From contig OZ244783.1 of NCBI GenBank assembly GCA_965219635.1, positions 3,906,001 to 3,970,000 of the forward strand: a stretch of 64,000 nucleotides of DNA. Direction: 5' to 3'. Both the position numbers and the translations under genes were made by a program. Positions within the stretch are counted from its first letter, which is position 1. Each line of letters begins with the position of its first letter. Of the stretch, positions 17,778 to 25,926 are shown in pieces. This DNA comes from JAPOXR01 sp965219635 (GTDB lineage Bacteria > Pseudomonadota > Alphaproteobacteria > Rhodobacterales > Rhodobacteraceae). The notes beneath the pieces were generated by a model that saw only the letters and a program-made list of their open reading frames with translations, searched no databases and was not told the origin of the DNA.

Positions 17778-18593
17778 ATGACCGGCGAAGCGGCACATGA
17801 TCTGCAGCCTGGCACCAGCGGCAGCGCTGGCGCGCTCATGGATATCAGAGACGTGTCGTTGCGGTTTGGTGGTGTTCAGGCGCTGACAGGGGTCTCCTTC
17901 GATATACGCGAGGGTGAGATACGGGCGATCATCGGACCAAATGGTGCCGGCAAGTCATCAATGCTCAATGTCATCAACGGGTTCTATCACCCTCAGGAAG
18001 GGGAGGTGTGGTTCCAGGGGCAAAAGCGGCCGCAGATGAGCCCGCACCGGATTGCGAGGCAAGGCATCGCAAGGACATTCCAGAACATTGCCCTGTTCAA
18101 GCGGATGTCGACGCTCGACAACATCATGACCGGCCGCATCACGCTGATGAAACCGGGCCTGATCAGCCACGCAGTCTGGTGGGGCTGGGCCGAGAAGGAG
18201 GAGAACCAGCACCGGGAGCGGGTTGAACAGATCATCGATTTCCTCGAAATCCAGTCGATCCGGAAGACTCCAGTTGGCCGGCTGCCCTACGGGCTGCAAA
18301 AGCGCGTCGAACTTGGCAGGGCTCTGGCCGCAGAGCCCCGCATGCTTTTGCTGGATGAACCCATGGCCGGCATGAATGTCGAGGAAAAGGAGGACATGAG
18401 CCGCTTCATACTCGACGTCAATGACGAGTTCGGAACCACCATCGTTCTCATCGAGCATGACATGGGCGTTGTCATGGACCTGTCGGACCGTGTTGTAGTC
18501 ATGGATTATGGCCGGAAGATTGCCGACGGTACTCCGGATGAAGTCCGGAACAACCAGGACGTCATCGACGCCTATCTCGGCGTGCCGCACTGA
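17778..18593 (+). CDS. livG: Branched-chain-type ABC transporter ATPase LivG
   Basis: ATP-binding subunit of a Liv/HAAT-family importer, 271 residues. Walker A is G-P-N-G-A-G-K-S-S, followed by the Q-N family segment R-T-F-Q-N-I-A-L-F, the degenerate signature L-P-Y-G-L-Q-K-R-V-E-L-G-R-A-L-A and Walker B M-L-L-L-D-E-P, with the H-loop in L-I-E-H-D-M. The C-terminal G-x-P-D-E-V-R segment is typical for LivG. It is followed after 13 nt by the permease gene. Liv systems take up branched amino acids but also amides and aromatic or aliphatic acids; the flanking ligases favour an acid. Confidence 0.93.
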   Translation: MTGEAAHDLQPGTSGSAGALMDIRDVSLRFGGVQALTGVSFDIREGEIRAIIGPNGAGKSSMLNVINGFYHPQEGEVWFQGQKRPQMSPHRIARQGIARTFQNIALFKRMSTLDNIMTGRITLMKPGLISHAVWWGWAEKEENQHRERVEQIIDFLEIQSIRKTPVGRLPYGLQKRVELGRALAAEPRMLLLDEPMAGMNVEEKEDMSRFILDVNDEFGTTIVLIEHDMGVVMDLSDRVVVMDYGRKIADGTPDEVRNNQDVIDAYLGVPH

Positions 18594-18606
18594 AGGGAGA
18601 AATCGG

Positions 18607-19593
18607 GTGCTGCAACAGTTTCTCTATGCATTGGAAGTCTCCCTCAACGGACTCATGACAGGTGTCATGTACTCGTTGGTGGCGCTTGGTTTCGTGCTGA
18701 TCTTCAAGGCCTCCGGGGTCTTCAATTACGCCCAGGGTGTCATGGCACTGTTCGCAGCGCTGACCCTGGTCGGGTTTCAGACCGGACAGGTACCATTCGC
18801 CCACCTCATCAACGCCGTCTTCGGGACAAGCGTTCATCATTTCGGCTGGCACCTGCCTGTCATCCTGGCAATCTTGCTTGCGCTTCTCATGATGGTGCTG
18901 ATGGCCATCGTCATCGAGAAACTTGTTCTTAAGCACCTGGTGAATCAGGAACCGATCATTCTCTTCATGGCAACGATTGGGCTTGCCTATTTCCTCGAGG
19001 GCTTCGGTGACCTGATGTGGGGATCGGAAATCAAGGTGCTTGACGTCGGCCTGCCTCAGGGCATTTCAGACACAATCGAAGGCGCTACCTATGACGCCCT
19101 CGGATACGGGTTCTTCATTGATCGGCTGGATATTGTCGCCGCCATCGTCGCTGCGATCCTGGTGGTCTCCCTTTCGGTGTTCTCGCAGTATTCGCGTATC
19201 GGCCGTGCATTGCGGGCAGTCGCAGACGATCACCAGGCGGCGCTGTCAGTCGGGATTTCGCTTCGCTACATCTGGGTGGTGGTCTGGTCGATCGCCGGTT
19301 TCGTAGCGCTGATCGCAGGCATCATGTGGGGCGCCAAGTCGGGTGTTCAGTTCTCCCTTTCGCTGATCGCGCTGAAGGCGCTGCCGGTGCTGATCCTTGG
19401 CGGGTTCACCTCGATACCCGGGGCCATCGTCGGGGGGCTTATCATCGGGGTTGGCGAGAAGCTGTTCGATTTCCTTATCGGACCGATGATCGGCGGCGCC
19501 ACGGAGAACTGGTTTGCCTATGTGCTGGCGCTGGTATTCCTGGTCTTCCGGCCACAGGGCCTTTTCGGCGAACGAATAATCGAGAGGGTGTAG
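18607..19593 (+). CDS. livH: Liv-type ABC transporter permease LivH
   Basis: Inner-membrane permease of the same importer, 328 residues with about eight hydrophobic segments. The family motifs A-L-G-F-V-L-I-F-K-A-S-G-V-F-N-Y-A-Q-G near the N-terminus and G-R-A-L-R-A-V-A-D-D in the cytoplasmic loop are present. GTG at 18607 is chosen: GGGAGAA precedes it, and the open frame upstream of it lies inside livG. The next permease starts 3 nt after the stop. Confidence 0.93.
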   Translation: MLQQFLYALEVSLNGLMTGVMYSLVALGFVLIFKASGVFNYAQGVMALFAALTLVGFQTGQVPFAHLINAVFGTSVHHFGWHLPVILAILLALLMMVLMAIVIEKLVLKHLVNQEPIILFMATIGLAYFLEGFGDLMWGSEIKVLDVGLPQGISDTIEGATYDALGYGFFIDRLDIVAAIVAAILVVSLSVFSQYSRIGRALRAVADDHQAALSVGISLRYIWVVVWSIAGFVALIAGIMWGAKSGVQFSLSLIALKALPVLILGGFTSIPGAIVGGLIIGVGEKLFDFLIGPMIGGATENWFAYVLALVFLVFRPQGLFGERIIERV

Positions 19594-19596
19594 ACG

Positions 19597-20679
19597 GTGT
19601 TCTATCGCGAGGCAGGCGAATTCAGGACGTCCTACAGCGACGACGCGCAGACGTTTCCGATCGCGTTCGACCGTTACCGGTACTACCTGGTGATTGCCGC
19701 CGCATTCGGTGTCATCCCGTTCCTGATCAATGACTATTGGGCAAACGCAATACTGATCCCATTCCTCGTGTGGTCCATAGCGGCGTTGGGACTGAACATC
19801 CTGACCGGGTATTGCGGGCAGGTCTCACTGGGGACCGGGGGTTTCATGGCTGTCGGCGCCTATGCCTGCTACAAGCTCATGACCGGTTTCCCGGATCTGA
19901 ACATAGTCTTCTGCATTCTATTGGCCGGGCTGGTGACGGCGCTCGTTGGGATGATTTTCGGACTGCCGTCGCTGAGGATCAAGGGTTTCTACCTTGCGGT
20001 TGCGACCCTTGCCGCCCAGTTCTTCCTGGTATGGCTCTTCAACAAGGTGCCGTGGTTCTACAACTATTCGGCCTCGGGACAGATCAACGCCCCGGAGCGC
20101 ACCATTCTGGGCATCGCCATAACCGGTCCGAATGCCGACTCGACCGTGCGCTACCTCTTTTGCCTGGCCTTTGTATTTGTGTTCGCCTGGGTTGCGCGAA
20201 ACCTGACACGGGGCAGCATCGGACGGAGCTGGATGGCAATCCGCGACATGGACATAGCGGCGCAGATCATCGGTGTGAATCCGCTCAAGGCAAAGGTATC
20301 TGCCTTCGGTGTGTCATCATTCTTCATCGGCGTAGCAGGCGCATTGTTTTTTGCCGTCTATCTCGGCGCGGTCGAAGTGACGGAGGCCTTCAACATCAAC
20401 CAGTCCTTCCTGGTGCTGTTCATGATCATAATCGGCGGCCTTGGGTCGATATTCGGCTCCTTTGCCGGTGCTGCATTCCTTGTGCTGATGCCCGTTCTGC
20501 TCAAGAACATCATGGCCGACTGGTTCGGTTGGGACACCGCCATCGCCACGCATTTCGAGTTCATCATCATCGGCGGCCTGATAGTGTTCTTCCTGATCGT
20601 CGAACCGCACGGGATTTCGCAGCTCTGGCGCATCGTGAAGGAAAAGCTCAGGCTGTGGCCATTTCCTCACAGCCACTAG
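19597..20679 (+). CDS. livM: Liv-type ABC transporter permease LivM
   Basis: Second permease of the importer, 360 residues, with the LivM motif L-N-I-L-T-G-Y-C-G-Q-V-S-L-G and many transmembrane helices. The R-G-S-I-G-R-S-W-M-A-I-R-D segment is the ATPase-coupling loop. An N-terminal hydrophilic stretch of about 30 residues precedes the first helix. GTG at 19597 has GAGAGGG upstream and begins right after the livH stop. Confidence 0.93.
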   Translation: MFYREAGEFRTSYSDDAQTFPIAFDRYRYYLVIAAAFGVIPFLINDYWANAILIPFLVWSIAALGLNILTGYCGQVSLGTGGFMAVGAYACYKLMTGFPDLNIVFCILLAGLVTALVGMIFGLPSLRIKGFYLAVATLAAQFFLVWLFNKVPWFYNYSASGQINAPERTILGIAITGPNADSTVRYLFCLAFVFVFAWVARNLTRGSIGRSWMAIRDMDIAAQIIGVNPLKAKVSAFGVSSFFIGVAGALFFAVYLGAVEVTEAFNINQSFLVLFMIIIGGLGSIFGSFAGAAFLVLMPVLLKNIMADWFGWDTAIATHFEFIIIGGLIVFFLIVEPHGISQLWRIVKEKLRLWPFPHSH

Positions 20680-20736
20680 CCATCCGGTGCAATTCGGTCT
20701 AGTTTCCCGCACATGAACATCAAAGGGGGATTTCCA

Positions 20737-22023
20737 ATGAATCTCAGGATCGCGGCAATCGCAACTGCGATTTTTTCGATGGCGGCACCGGTTGCGTATG
20801 CAGACCTTGTGCTGCCTTGGCTCAGCTACAGGACCGGCCCGTATTCGCCGGGTGGCATTCCGGTGGCGGATGGATTTACCGACTATCTGACACTTCTCAA
20901 CGAACGCGATGGCGGTGTTGGCGGCGTGCCCTTGAGGATCGTGGAGTGCGAGACCGGTTACAACACCCAGAAGGGCGTCGAGTGCTACGAAGCGACCAAG
21001 GGTGAAGGATCGCTGGTCTACTCGCCACTCTCAACCGGCATCACTTACCAGTTGATTCCGAAGGCGACAGCAGATGGCATCCCGCTTCACACCATGGGGT
21101 ACGGGCGGACAGCCGCAGCTGACGGCACGGTCTTCAGCCATGTGTTCAACTTCCCGGCCCATTACTGGGATGGAGCCTCGATCGCAGTCAAGCACCTGCT
21201 GGCGCTCAATGATGGCGATCTTTCCGGCAAGAAGATCGGACTGGTCTACCACAATTCGGCCTACGGAAAGGAACCGATCCGCACGCTTCAGGAGCTTTCT
21301 GCCAAGCATGGCTACGAGTTGATGCTGGTTCCGGTCGATCATCCGGGCCAGGAACAAAAGTCGCAGTGGCTGGAAATCCGGCGTGAACAGCCGGACTATC
21401 TGCTGATGTGGGGCTGGGGCGTGATGAACGCTGTTGCCATACAGGAAGCAGCCAACATCCGTTTCCCGATGGAGAACTTCATCGGCATCTGGTGGTCCGG
21501 CTCGGAGAACGATGTGTTGCCGGTCGGTGAAAGGGCGGACGGTTATAAGGCGCTGGCTCTTCACGCCGTTGGAACGGACTTCCCGTTGTTTGACGACCTG
21601 CAGCAATATGTCATCGATGCCGGTCTGGCGGCGGGTGCCGGCGACCAGGTTGGAACGGTTCTCTACATCCGGGGCATGTATGGAGCGCTGCTGGTCACTG
21701 AAGCGATCAGGACTGCTCAGGAAATCCACGGTGTTGCCGACATAACGCCGGCGATGATGCGGGATGGCCTTGAGGCGCTCGAGATCACCGAAGAGAAGAT
21801 GGCCGCGCTTGGCCTGCCGAACTTTGGCCCGTCCTTTGCCGTCTCATGCGAGAACCATGGTGGTCCGGGTATTGCCATGGTGCAGCAGTGGAACGCCATG
21901 ACGCAGGAGTGGAGCATCATCAGCGATATGATCCAGTCCGACAAGGAAGTCATCGACATGCTGATCGATGAGGATGCGTCGCAATACGCCGAAGAGAACA
22001 GTATCGAACGGCGCATGTGCTGA
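20737..22023 (+). CDS. Liv-type periplasmic substrate-binding protein
   Basis: A 428-residue type-1 periplasmic binding protein of the LivK/HAAT family. Residues 1-22 form a signal peptide ending A-Y-A. The mature part begins with W-L-S-Y-R-T-G-P-Y-S-P-G-G, the usual place of the ligand-contacting loop, and has the Y-N-T-Q-K-G-V-E-C-Y-E segment typical of binding proteins clustered with PaaK-like and FadD-like ligases. ATG at 20737 is chosen over 20713 because AAAGGGGG lies 8 nt before it. A strong hairpin follows the gene, as often seen after the highly expressed binding-protein gene of an ABC operon. Confidence 0.88.
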   Translation: MNLRIAAIATAIFSMAAPVAYADLVLPWLSYRTGPYSPGGIPVADGFTDYLTLLNERDGGVGGVPLRIVECETGYNTQKGVECYEATKGEGSLVYSPLSTGITYQLIPKATADGIPLHTMGYGRTAAADGTVFSHVFNFPAHYWDGASIAVKHLLALNDGDLSGKKIGLVYHNSAYGKEPIRTLQELSAKHGYELMLVPVDHPGQEQKSQWLEIRREQPDYLLMWGWGVMNAVAIQEAANIRFPMENFIGIWWSGSENDVLPVGERADGYKALALHAVGTDFPLFDDLQQYVIDAGLAAGAGDQVGTVLYIRGMYGALLVTEAIRTAQEIHGVADITPAMMRDGLEALEITEEKMAALGLPNFGPSFAVSCENHGGPGIAMVQQWNAMTQEWSIISDMIQSDKEVIDMLIDEDASQYAEENSIERRMC

Positions 22024-22036
22024 CCTGAAACAGTTT

Positions 22037-22065
22037 CCTCCCGGCCCGTTCAGCGGGCCGGGAGG
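22037..22065 (+). terminator. Strong intercistronic hairpin after the binding-protein gene
   Basis: Perfect 12-bp GC-rich arms (22037-22048 and 22054-22065) with a 5-nt loop. No T-run follows and livF continues downstream, so it probably protects the upstream mRNA from 3' decay or attenuates read-through. Confidence 0.7.
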
Positions 22066-22100
22066 CTACCACAGAGTTCATTTCCCGCCCGGACAAGATC

Positions 22101-22919
22101 ATGCCGGAAAACGCCAGTCAGACTCTCCTCAATGTCAACAACATTGAGGTGATCTACAATCATGTGATCCTTGTCCTCAAGGGTGTCAGCCTAGTGGTCC
22201 CCAAGGGTGGGGTCGTAGCCCTTCTCGGCGGCAATGGCGCTGGCAAGACAACAACCCTGAAGGCGGTCTCCAACCTGCTGCACTCGGAGCGGGGCGAGGT
22301 CACCAAGGGCAGCATAGTCTACCGCGACCGTGACGTTCAGGCCCTGAGTCCATCGGAACTTGTACGGATGGGTGTCATCCAGGTGATGGAGGGCCGCCAT
22401 TGCTTCGAGCATCTGACTGTCGAGGAAAACCTGATGACGGGAGCGTTCACCCGCCAGGACGGATCTGCCAAGGTGGGTGAGGATCTCGAACTCGTCTACA
22501 GTTATTTTCCCCGGCTGAAAGATCGCCGCCGTTCTCAGGCAGGCTACACTTCTGGTGGCGAGCAGCAGATGTGCGTCATCGGGAGGGCACTGATGTCGCG
22601 GCCGGAGATGATCCTTCTCGACGAGCCTTCAATGGGCCTCGCGCCACAGCTTGTCGAAGAGATCTTCGAGATTGTCCGAAATCTCAATCAAAGGGAGGGT
22701 GTGAGTTTCCTGCTCGCCGAGCAGAATACCAACGTTGCCCTTCGATACGCAGACTATGGGTACATCCTGGAGTCGGGCCGGGTGGTCATGGACGGACCTG
22801 CCGGCGAGTTGCGGGAAAACCCGGACGTCAAGGAATTCTACCTTGGCATGTCCGAGTCCGGGCGAAAATCCTTCCGCAACGTTCGCAGCTACCGCCGCAG
22901 GAAACGGTGGCTGAACTAG
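22101..22919 (+). CDS. livF: Liv-type ABC transporter ATPase LivF
   Basis: Second ATPase of the importer, 272 residues. Walker A is G-G-N-G-A-G-K-T-T, the signature is Y-T-S-G-G-E-Q-Q-M, and Walker B is M-I-L-L-D-E-P-S-M-G-L-A-P. The basic C-terminal tail (R-S-Y-R-R-R-K-R) is longer than in E. coli LivF. The gene end overlaps the start of the small DUF6958-like gene by 13 nt. Confidence 0.92.
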   Translation: MPENASQTLLNVNNIEVIYNHVILVLKGVSLVVPKGGVVALLGGNGAGKTTTLKAVSNLLHSERGEVTKGSIVYRDRDVQALSPSELVRMGVIQVMEGRHCFEHLTVEENLMTGAFTRQDGSAKVGEDLELVYSYFPRLKDRRRSQAGYTSGGEQQMCVIGRALMSRPEMILLDEPSMGLAPQLVEEIFEIVRNLNQREGVSFLLAEQNTNVALRYADYGYILESGRVVMDGPAGELRENPDVKEFYLGMSESGRKSFRNVRSYRRRKRWLN

Positions 22920-23215
22920 GCGAGGAAGAGCGCGTCGGATGCCGGACTCCCAATCCCGGAAAGAGCGGCGTTGTACGCATCCCGCGGTGGAAGTTTGAAG
23001 CCATTCGCACGGCAATCCTGGATGAACTCGCAGAAGGCGATGTCCGCTTTGCTGATCTGACCGGCCGGGTAAAGGAGCGTCTTGATCCGGCTCTCAGGAA
23101 CAGGTTGGGCTCGGTTGGATGGCACGTGGCCACGGTCAAACTTGAACTCGAGGTCCGCGGCGAAATCCGCCGTGTGCAGGCAAGAGGCGGACAGCGATTG
23201 GAGCGCACCCCATGA
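22907..23215 (+). CDS. Small DUF6958-like protein in the Liv operon
   Basis: A 102-residue protein read from GTG 22907, with AGGA about 6 nt upstream, overlapping livF by 13 nt and the next gene by 4 nt (ATGA). The pattern N-P-G-K-S-G, then K-F-E-A-I-R-T-A-I-L-D and the C-terminal G-W-H-V-A-T-V-K-L-E-L-E-V-R-G-E-I resembles the DUF6958 family, small winged-helix-like proteins of unknown function. The fold assignment is by pattern memory only. Tight coupling between the transporter and the PaaK-like ligase suggests it works with them, perhaps as a regulator or adaptor, but nothing shows this directly. Confidence 0.65.
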   Translation: MAELGEEERVGCRTPNPGKSGVVRIPRWKFEAIRTAILDELAEGDVRFADLTGRVKERLDPALRNRLGSVGWHVATVKLELEVRGEIRRVQARGGQRLERTP

Positions 23216-24444
23216 CAAACGACAGGCATTACGACCAGCTTGAACTGCGGTCGGATGATGAGAGGCGCAGGGACATTGCCGCTGCGCTGCCCGGGGTCAT
23301 CGCAGCTGCGAAGAATAACGCCCCCGGCTATTCCAGCTTGCTTGCCGGCATAGACCCCGATGAGATCACTACAGAAGAAGATCTGCTCCGGCTGCCGGTT
23401 CTGCGCAAATCTGAGATAACAAGATTGCAGGCTGCCGATCCGCCCTTCGGTGGATTGACAACGCGGCCGGCTGCGGATTTCGACTATTTCTTCCTTTCAC
23501 CCGGCCCGATTCATGAACCAGGGCTTGCGGACGGCGACTGGTGGAGGATTGGACGTTTCCTGCATGTGTGCGGCATCGGCCGGGGTGACATCGTCCAGAA
23601 CTGTTTCTCTTATCATCTGACGCCGGCAGGGCTCATATTCGACAGCGCTGCCCGCGCGGTCGGGGCAACCGTGCTGCCTGCCGGGACCGGGCAGACTGAC
23701 CTGCAGGTCAAGGCAGCCGCCCAAGCGGGCGTCACCGGGTACGCCGGCACGCCGGATTACCTGAAGGTTCTGCTTGACCGGGCAGACGAACTCGGCATTG
23801 ACCTGTCCCGGATCAGGAAGGCTGGCGTTACGGGTGGAGCGCTGTTTCCTTCGACACGATCCTACTATGGCGAACGCGGAATCAACTGCCTGCAAATCTA
23901 CGCCACCGCTGACGTGGGCAGTATCGCCTACGAAACCGTGCCTGATGAGGGGCTTGTGATCGATGAGGGCGTTCTGGTTGAAATCGTAACTCCGGGAACG
24001 GGCGAACCGGTAGAGGAGGGGCGGATTGGGGAAGTCCTGGTGACGACCTTCAACCACGATTATCCGCTCATACGATTTGCAACAGGCGATCTTTCGGCAT
24101 TCTTGCCCGGCAAGAGCGCATGCGGCAGGACCAACCGGCGGCTTGCCGGATGGAAGGGGCGGGCTGATCAGACGACCAAGATCAAGGGGATGTTTGTCCG
24201 GCCGGAACAGGTGGCAGAGCTGGTGGCAAGCAATCCTGCCATTGCGCGGGCGCGCGTCGTCGTCACGCGCCAGAACGAAATGGATGCGATGACCGTGCAG
24301 ATAGAATCACGGGCGGAGAATGTGCCGGGGCTGGACGAGTCCGTTGCCTCAATCCTCAAGCTGCGGGGAGAGGTGGAAATCCACAAGCCCGGCACCCTGC
24401 CGGACGATGGCAAGGTTATCGACGATCAGCGAAGCTACGAGTAG
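23212..24444 (+). CDS. Phenylacetate-CoA ligase-like (PaaK-family) enzyme
   Basis: A 410-residue ANL enzyme of the PaaK branch. It has an N-terminal helical region (A-A-K-N-N-A-P-G-Y), L-L-R-L-P-V-L-R-K-S, and the C-terminal G-R-A-D-Q-T-T-K-I-K-G-M-F-V hinge typical of PaaK. The classic S-S-G-T-T-G P-loop is replaced by F-F-L-S-P-G-P-I-H-E-P, so its adenylation activity could differ from true PaaK. It is the last gene of the Liv operon and the operon's second acid-activating enzyme. Substrate unknown. Confidence 0.85.
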   Translation: MTNDRHYDQLELRSDDERRRDIAAALPGVIAAAKNNAPGYSSLLAGIDPDEITTEEDLLRLPVLRKSEITRLQAADPPFGGLTTRPAADFDYFFLSPGPIHEPGLADGDWWRIGRFLHVCGIGRGDIVQNCFSYHLTPAGLIFDSAARAVGATVLPAGTGQTDLQVKAAAQAGVTGYAGTPDYLKVLLDRADELGIDLSRIRKAGVTGGALFPSTRSYYGERGINCLQIYATADVGSIAYETVPDEGLVIDEGVLVEIVTPGTGEPVEEGRIGEVLVTTFNHDYPLIRFATGDLSAFLPGKSACGRTNRRLAGWKGRADQTTKIKGMFVRPEQVAELVASNPAIARARVVVTRQNEMDAMTVQIESRAENVPGLDESVASILKLRGEVEIHKPGTLPDDGKVIDDQRSYE

Positions 24445-24460
24445 GGGACAGCAGGCCGGT

Positions 24461-24586
24461 TCAGCCCTGCCGGGCCTTGAAGCGCTTCTGGTACTTGTTG
24501 ATCACGTAGATCCTGCCCTTGCGGCGCACCACGCGGCATTGCCGATGACGGGCCTTCAGCGAGCGCAGTGAATTCCTGACTTTCAT
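24461..24586 (-). CDS. rpmJ: 50S ribosomal protein L36, zinc-free form
   Basis: A 41-residue protein with M-K-V-R-N-S-L, R-R-K-G-R-I-Y-V-I-N-K and the C-terminal R-F-K-A-R-Q-G of the family. It has only one Cys, so it lacks the C-x2-C...C...H zinc ribbon of the standard form and corresponds to the zinc-independent paralogue that is the usual L36 in many alphaproteobacteria. AGGAGG lies 8-9 nt before the ATG. Confidence 0.95.
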   Translation of the reverse strand: MKVRNSLRSLKARHRQCRVVRRKGRIYVINKYQKRFKARQG

Positions 24587-24613
24587 TCCATTGCCTCCTG
24601 CTGCCGGTGCCGG

Positions 24614-24688
24614 TGGTGGGCGCGACTGGGATTGAACCAGTGACCCCTACGATGTCAACGTAGTGCTCTCCCGCTGAGCTACGCGCCC
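24614..24688 (-). tRNA. tRNA-Val (GAC)
   Basis: On the minus strand a 75-nt cloverleaf is complete: 7-bp acceptor GGGCGCG/CGCGCCC, D-arm GCTC/GAGC, anticodon stem CTACG/CGTAG with loop TTGACAT (anticodon GAC), T-arm ACTGG-TTCAATC-CCAGT, and encoded CCA. Confidence 0.97.
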
Positions 24689-25199
24689 GAGACTCCCGCC
24701 TGGCTAACCCGGGTCTGCCGAGTGAACGGCGTCTATAGCCATGAGGATGTACCGTTGCAATAGGTGAATGGATCGCCTGCCGGTAGTTTGTCTATGGTTG
24801 TGAAGAAGCGCGTGATTTTGGCGATTTGCTGCGCTTTTGATTGATCGTGTTCTTTCCCTATTGTCGCGATTGCATTGTTGGGCCCTGGCGTTTCGGCCGG
24901 CTTTGGTCTTGTCCGTTGTTTGGGTCGACCGTGAGAGCGTCGCCTCATATTTTGGCGGCGATGGGTTTTCTGAAGCGTTCTGGGTTCCTCGACCGGCTTG
25001 AGCACGGCTTGCGCTGACTGTGATTCCGGCAGCGACCGGCAGCCGTGGTGCAGAACAGGTGTTACATAAAAAACTGAATCCAGAGAGCGATGCGGCGCCG
25101 GTTCGAAAAAGAAAAGTTCCCGGCACCGCACCTGAACAAGACGGTCAAGTGACCGAACTTCTGCGCAATATCAGGCAATTTTGCGTCCAGGTCTACCCC
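24689..25199. other. Intergenic region, no gene recognised
   Basis: About 510 bases after tRNA-Val. Base composition is lower in GC than the neighbours (T-rich from 24760 to 24960), and no open frame here looks like a protein. With the fragments that follow, this looks like decayed accessory DNA. Confidence 0.4.
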
Positions 25200-25430
25200 G
25201 CTCTTGCGAGATGCGGGTGTGTGAGACCGGACGATTGTTCATGTGCAAGCGATGCTACGAGCAGGTTGTGGTCTGTTCGTCGTGCGAACGGGGGCAGCAA
25301 TACTGTTCCATGGCTTGCATCAAGCAGTCCAAACCGGGAACTGCCGCCTGTCGCGGCAGCGTTACAGGCAGACCGGTGAGGGGCTGGGCGTCGGGGGCAA
25401 TAGAGTTCACCTTGTGTGCCCCGCGTGGCG
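25200..25430 (+). pseudogene. Frameshifted CxxC zinc-binding mobile-element accessory protein
   Basis: One frame reads R-V-C-E-T-G-R-L-F-M-C-K-R-C-Y-E-Q, then V-C-S-S-C-E-R-G-Q-Q-Y-C-S-M-A-C, i.e. four CxxC/CxxxC-type pairs. This pattern matches small zinc-binding proteins found beside transposases. The usual continuation (R-Q-R-Y-R-Q-T-G-E-G) is present only in another frame from about 25345, so the gene is broken. No transposase is recognisable beside it. The family name is from memory of the pattern, not a search. Confidence 0.5.
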
Positions 25431-25649
25431 CCACGCAAGAATTTCAGAGGTCGTAACCGCTGTCTGCTTTGCCCGTTCCTGCCAAAGAGTGGCAGATAGA
25501 GTCGCATGCTCGTCTTGGCGGGCGACCCTTGTCACATGAGCCACCGGCACGGCATCCCGGCATATCACCAGATCTTCGCCCGCTTCGACTTCCGCAAGCA
25601 GTGCGCAAAAGTTGGACTTCATTTCGTCAATAGTCACGTACTGCGTCAT
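25407..25649 (-). CDS. Phd/YefM-type antitoxin, orphan
   Basis: An 80-residue protein of the prevent-host-death family: N-terminal T-I-D-E-M-K-S-N-F-C-A-L-L-A-E-V-E-A-G-E-D, then V-I-C-R-D-A-V-P-V-A-H-V. It has a good GGAGGG ribosome site. Phd antitoxins normally bind a Doc or PIN toxin encoded next to them; downstream on the same strand there is only the broken CxxC gene and no PIN or Doc frame. It is therefore probably a toxin-antitoxin leftover, or a solitary repressor. Confidence 0.8.
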   Translation of the reverse strand: MTQYVTIDEMKSNFCALLAEVEAGEDLVICRDAVPVAHVTRVARQDEHATLSATLWQERAKQTAVTTSEILAWRHAGHTR

Positions 25650-25926
25650 GGCGCCCTCCAGTCTTGTTCAATTTCTACCCAAGCGCTGGTTCGCTACTGG
25701 GGCGAACAACGGGCACCAGTTTGCAAGGAGGCTAAGGCTCTCTATTCGACCTGCTCAATATTTTGGTCAACCAGGAAAGTGAGCCTATTGGCGGTGAACG
25801 TTGGCTCCGTGGTGGAACACATGGGCAATGCCGCATTGAGTGTTCTTTGGCGGCAAATTGTGCCTGGGACCGGCAGCGGAAAGGTACAGGGCAAACTGGA
25901 AGGGGACACTGCGGTCCTGCGATGGC

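Noticed and set aside
16598..17839. 413-codon minus-strand frame opposite the acyl-CoA ligase
   Set aside because: A GC-skew shadow of the ligase frame; no domain pattern and no ribosome site.
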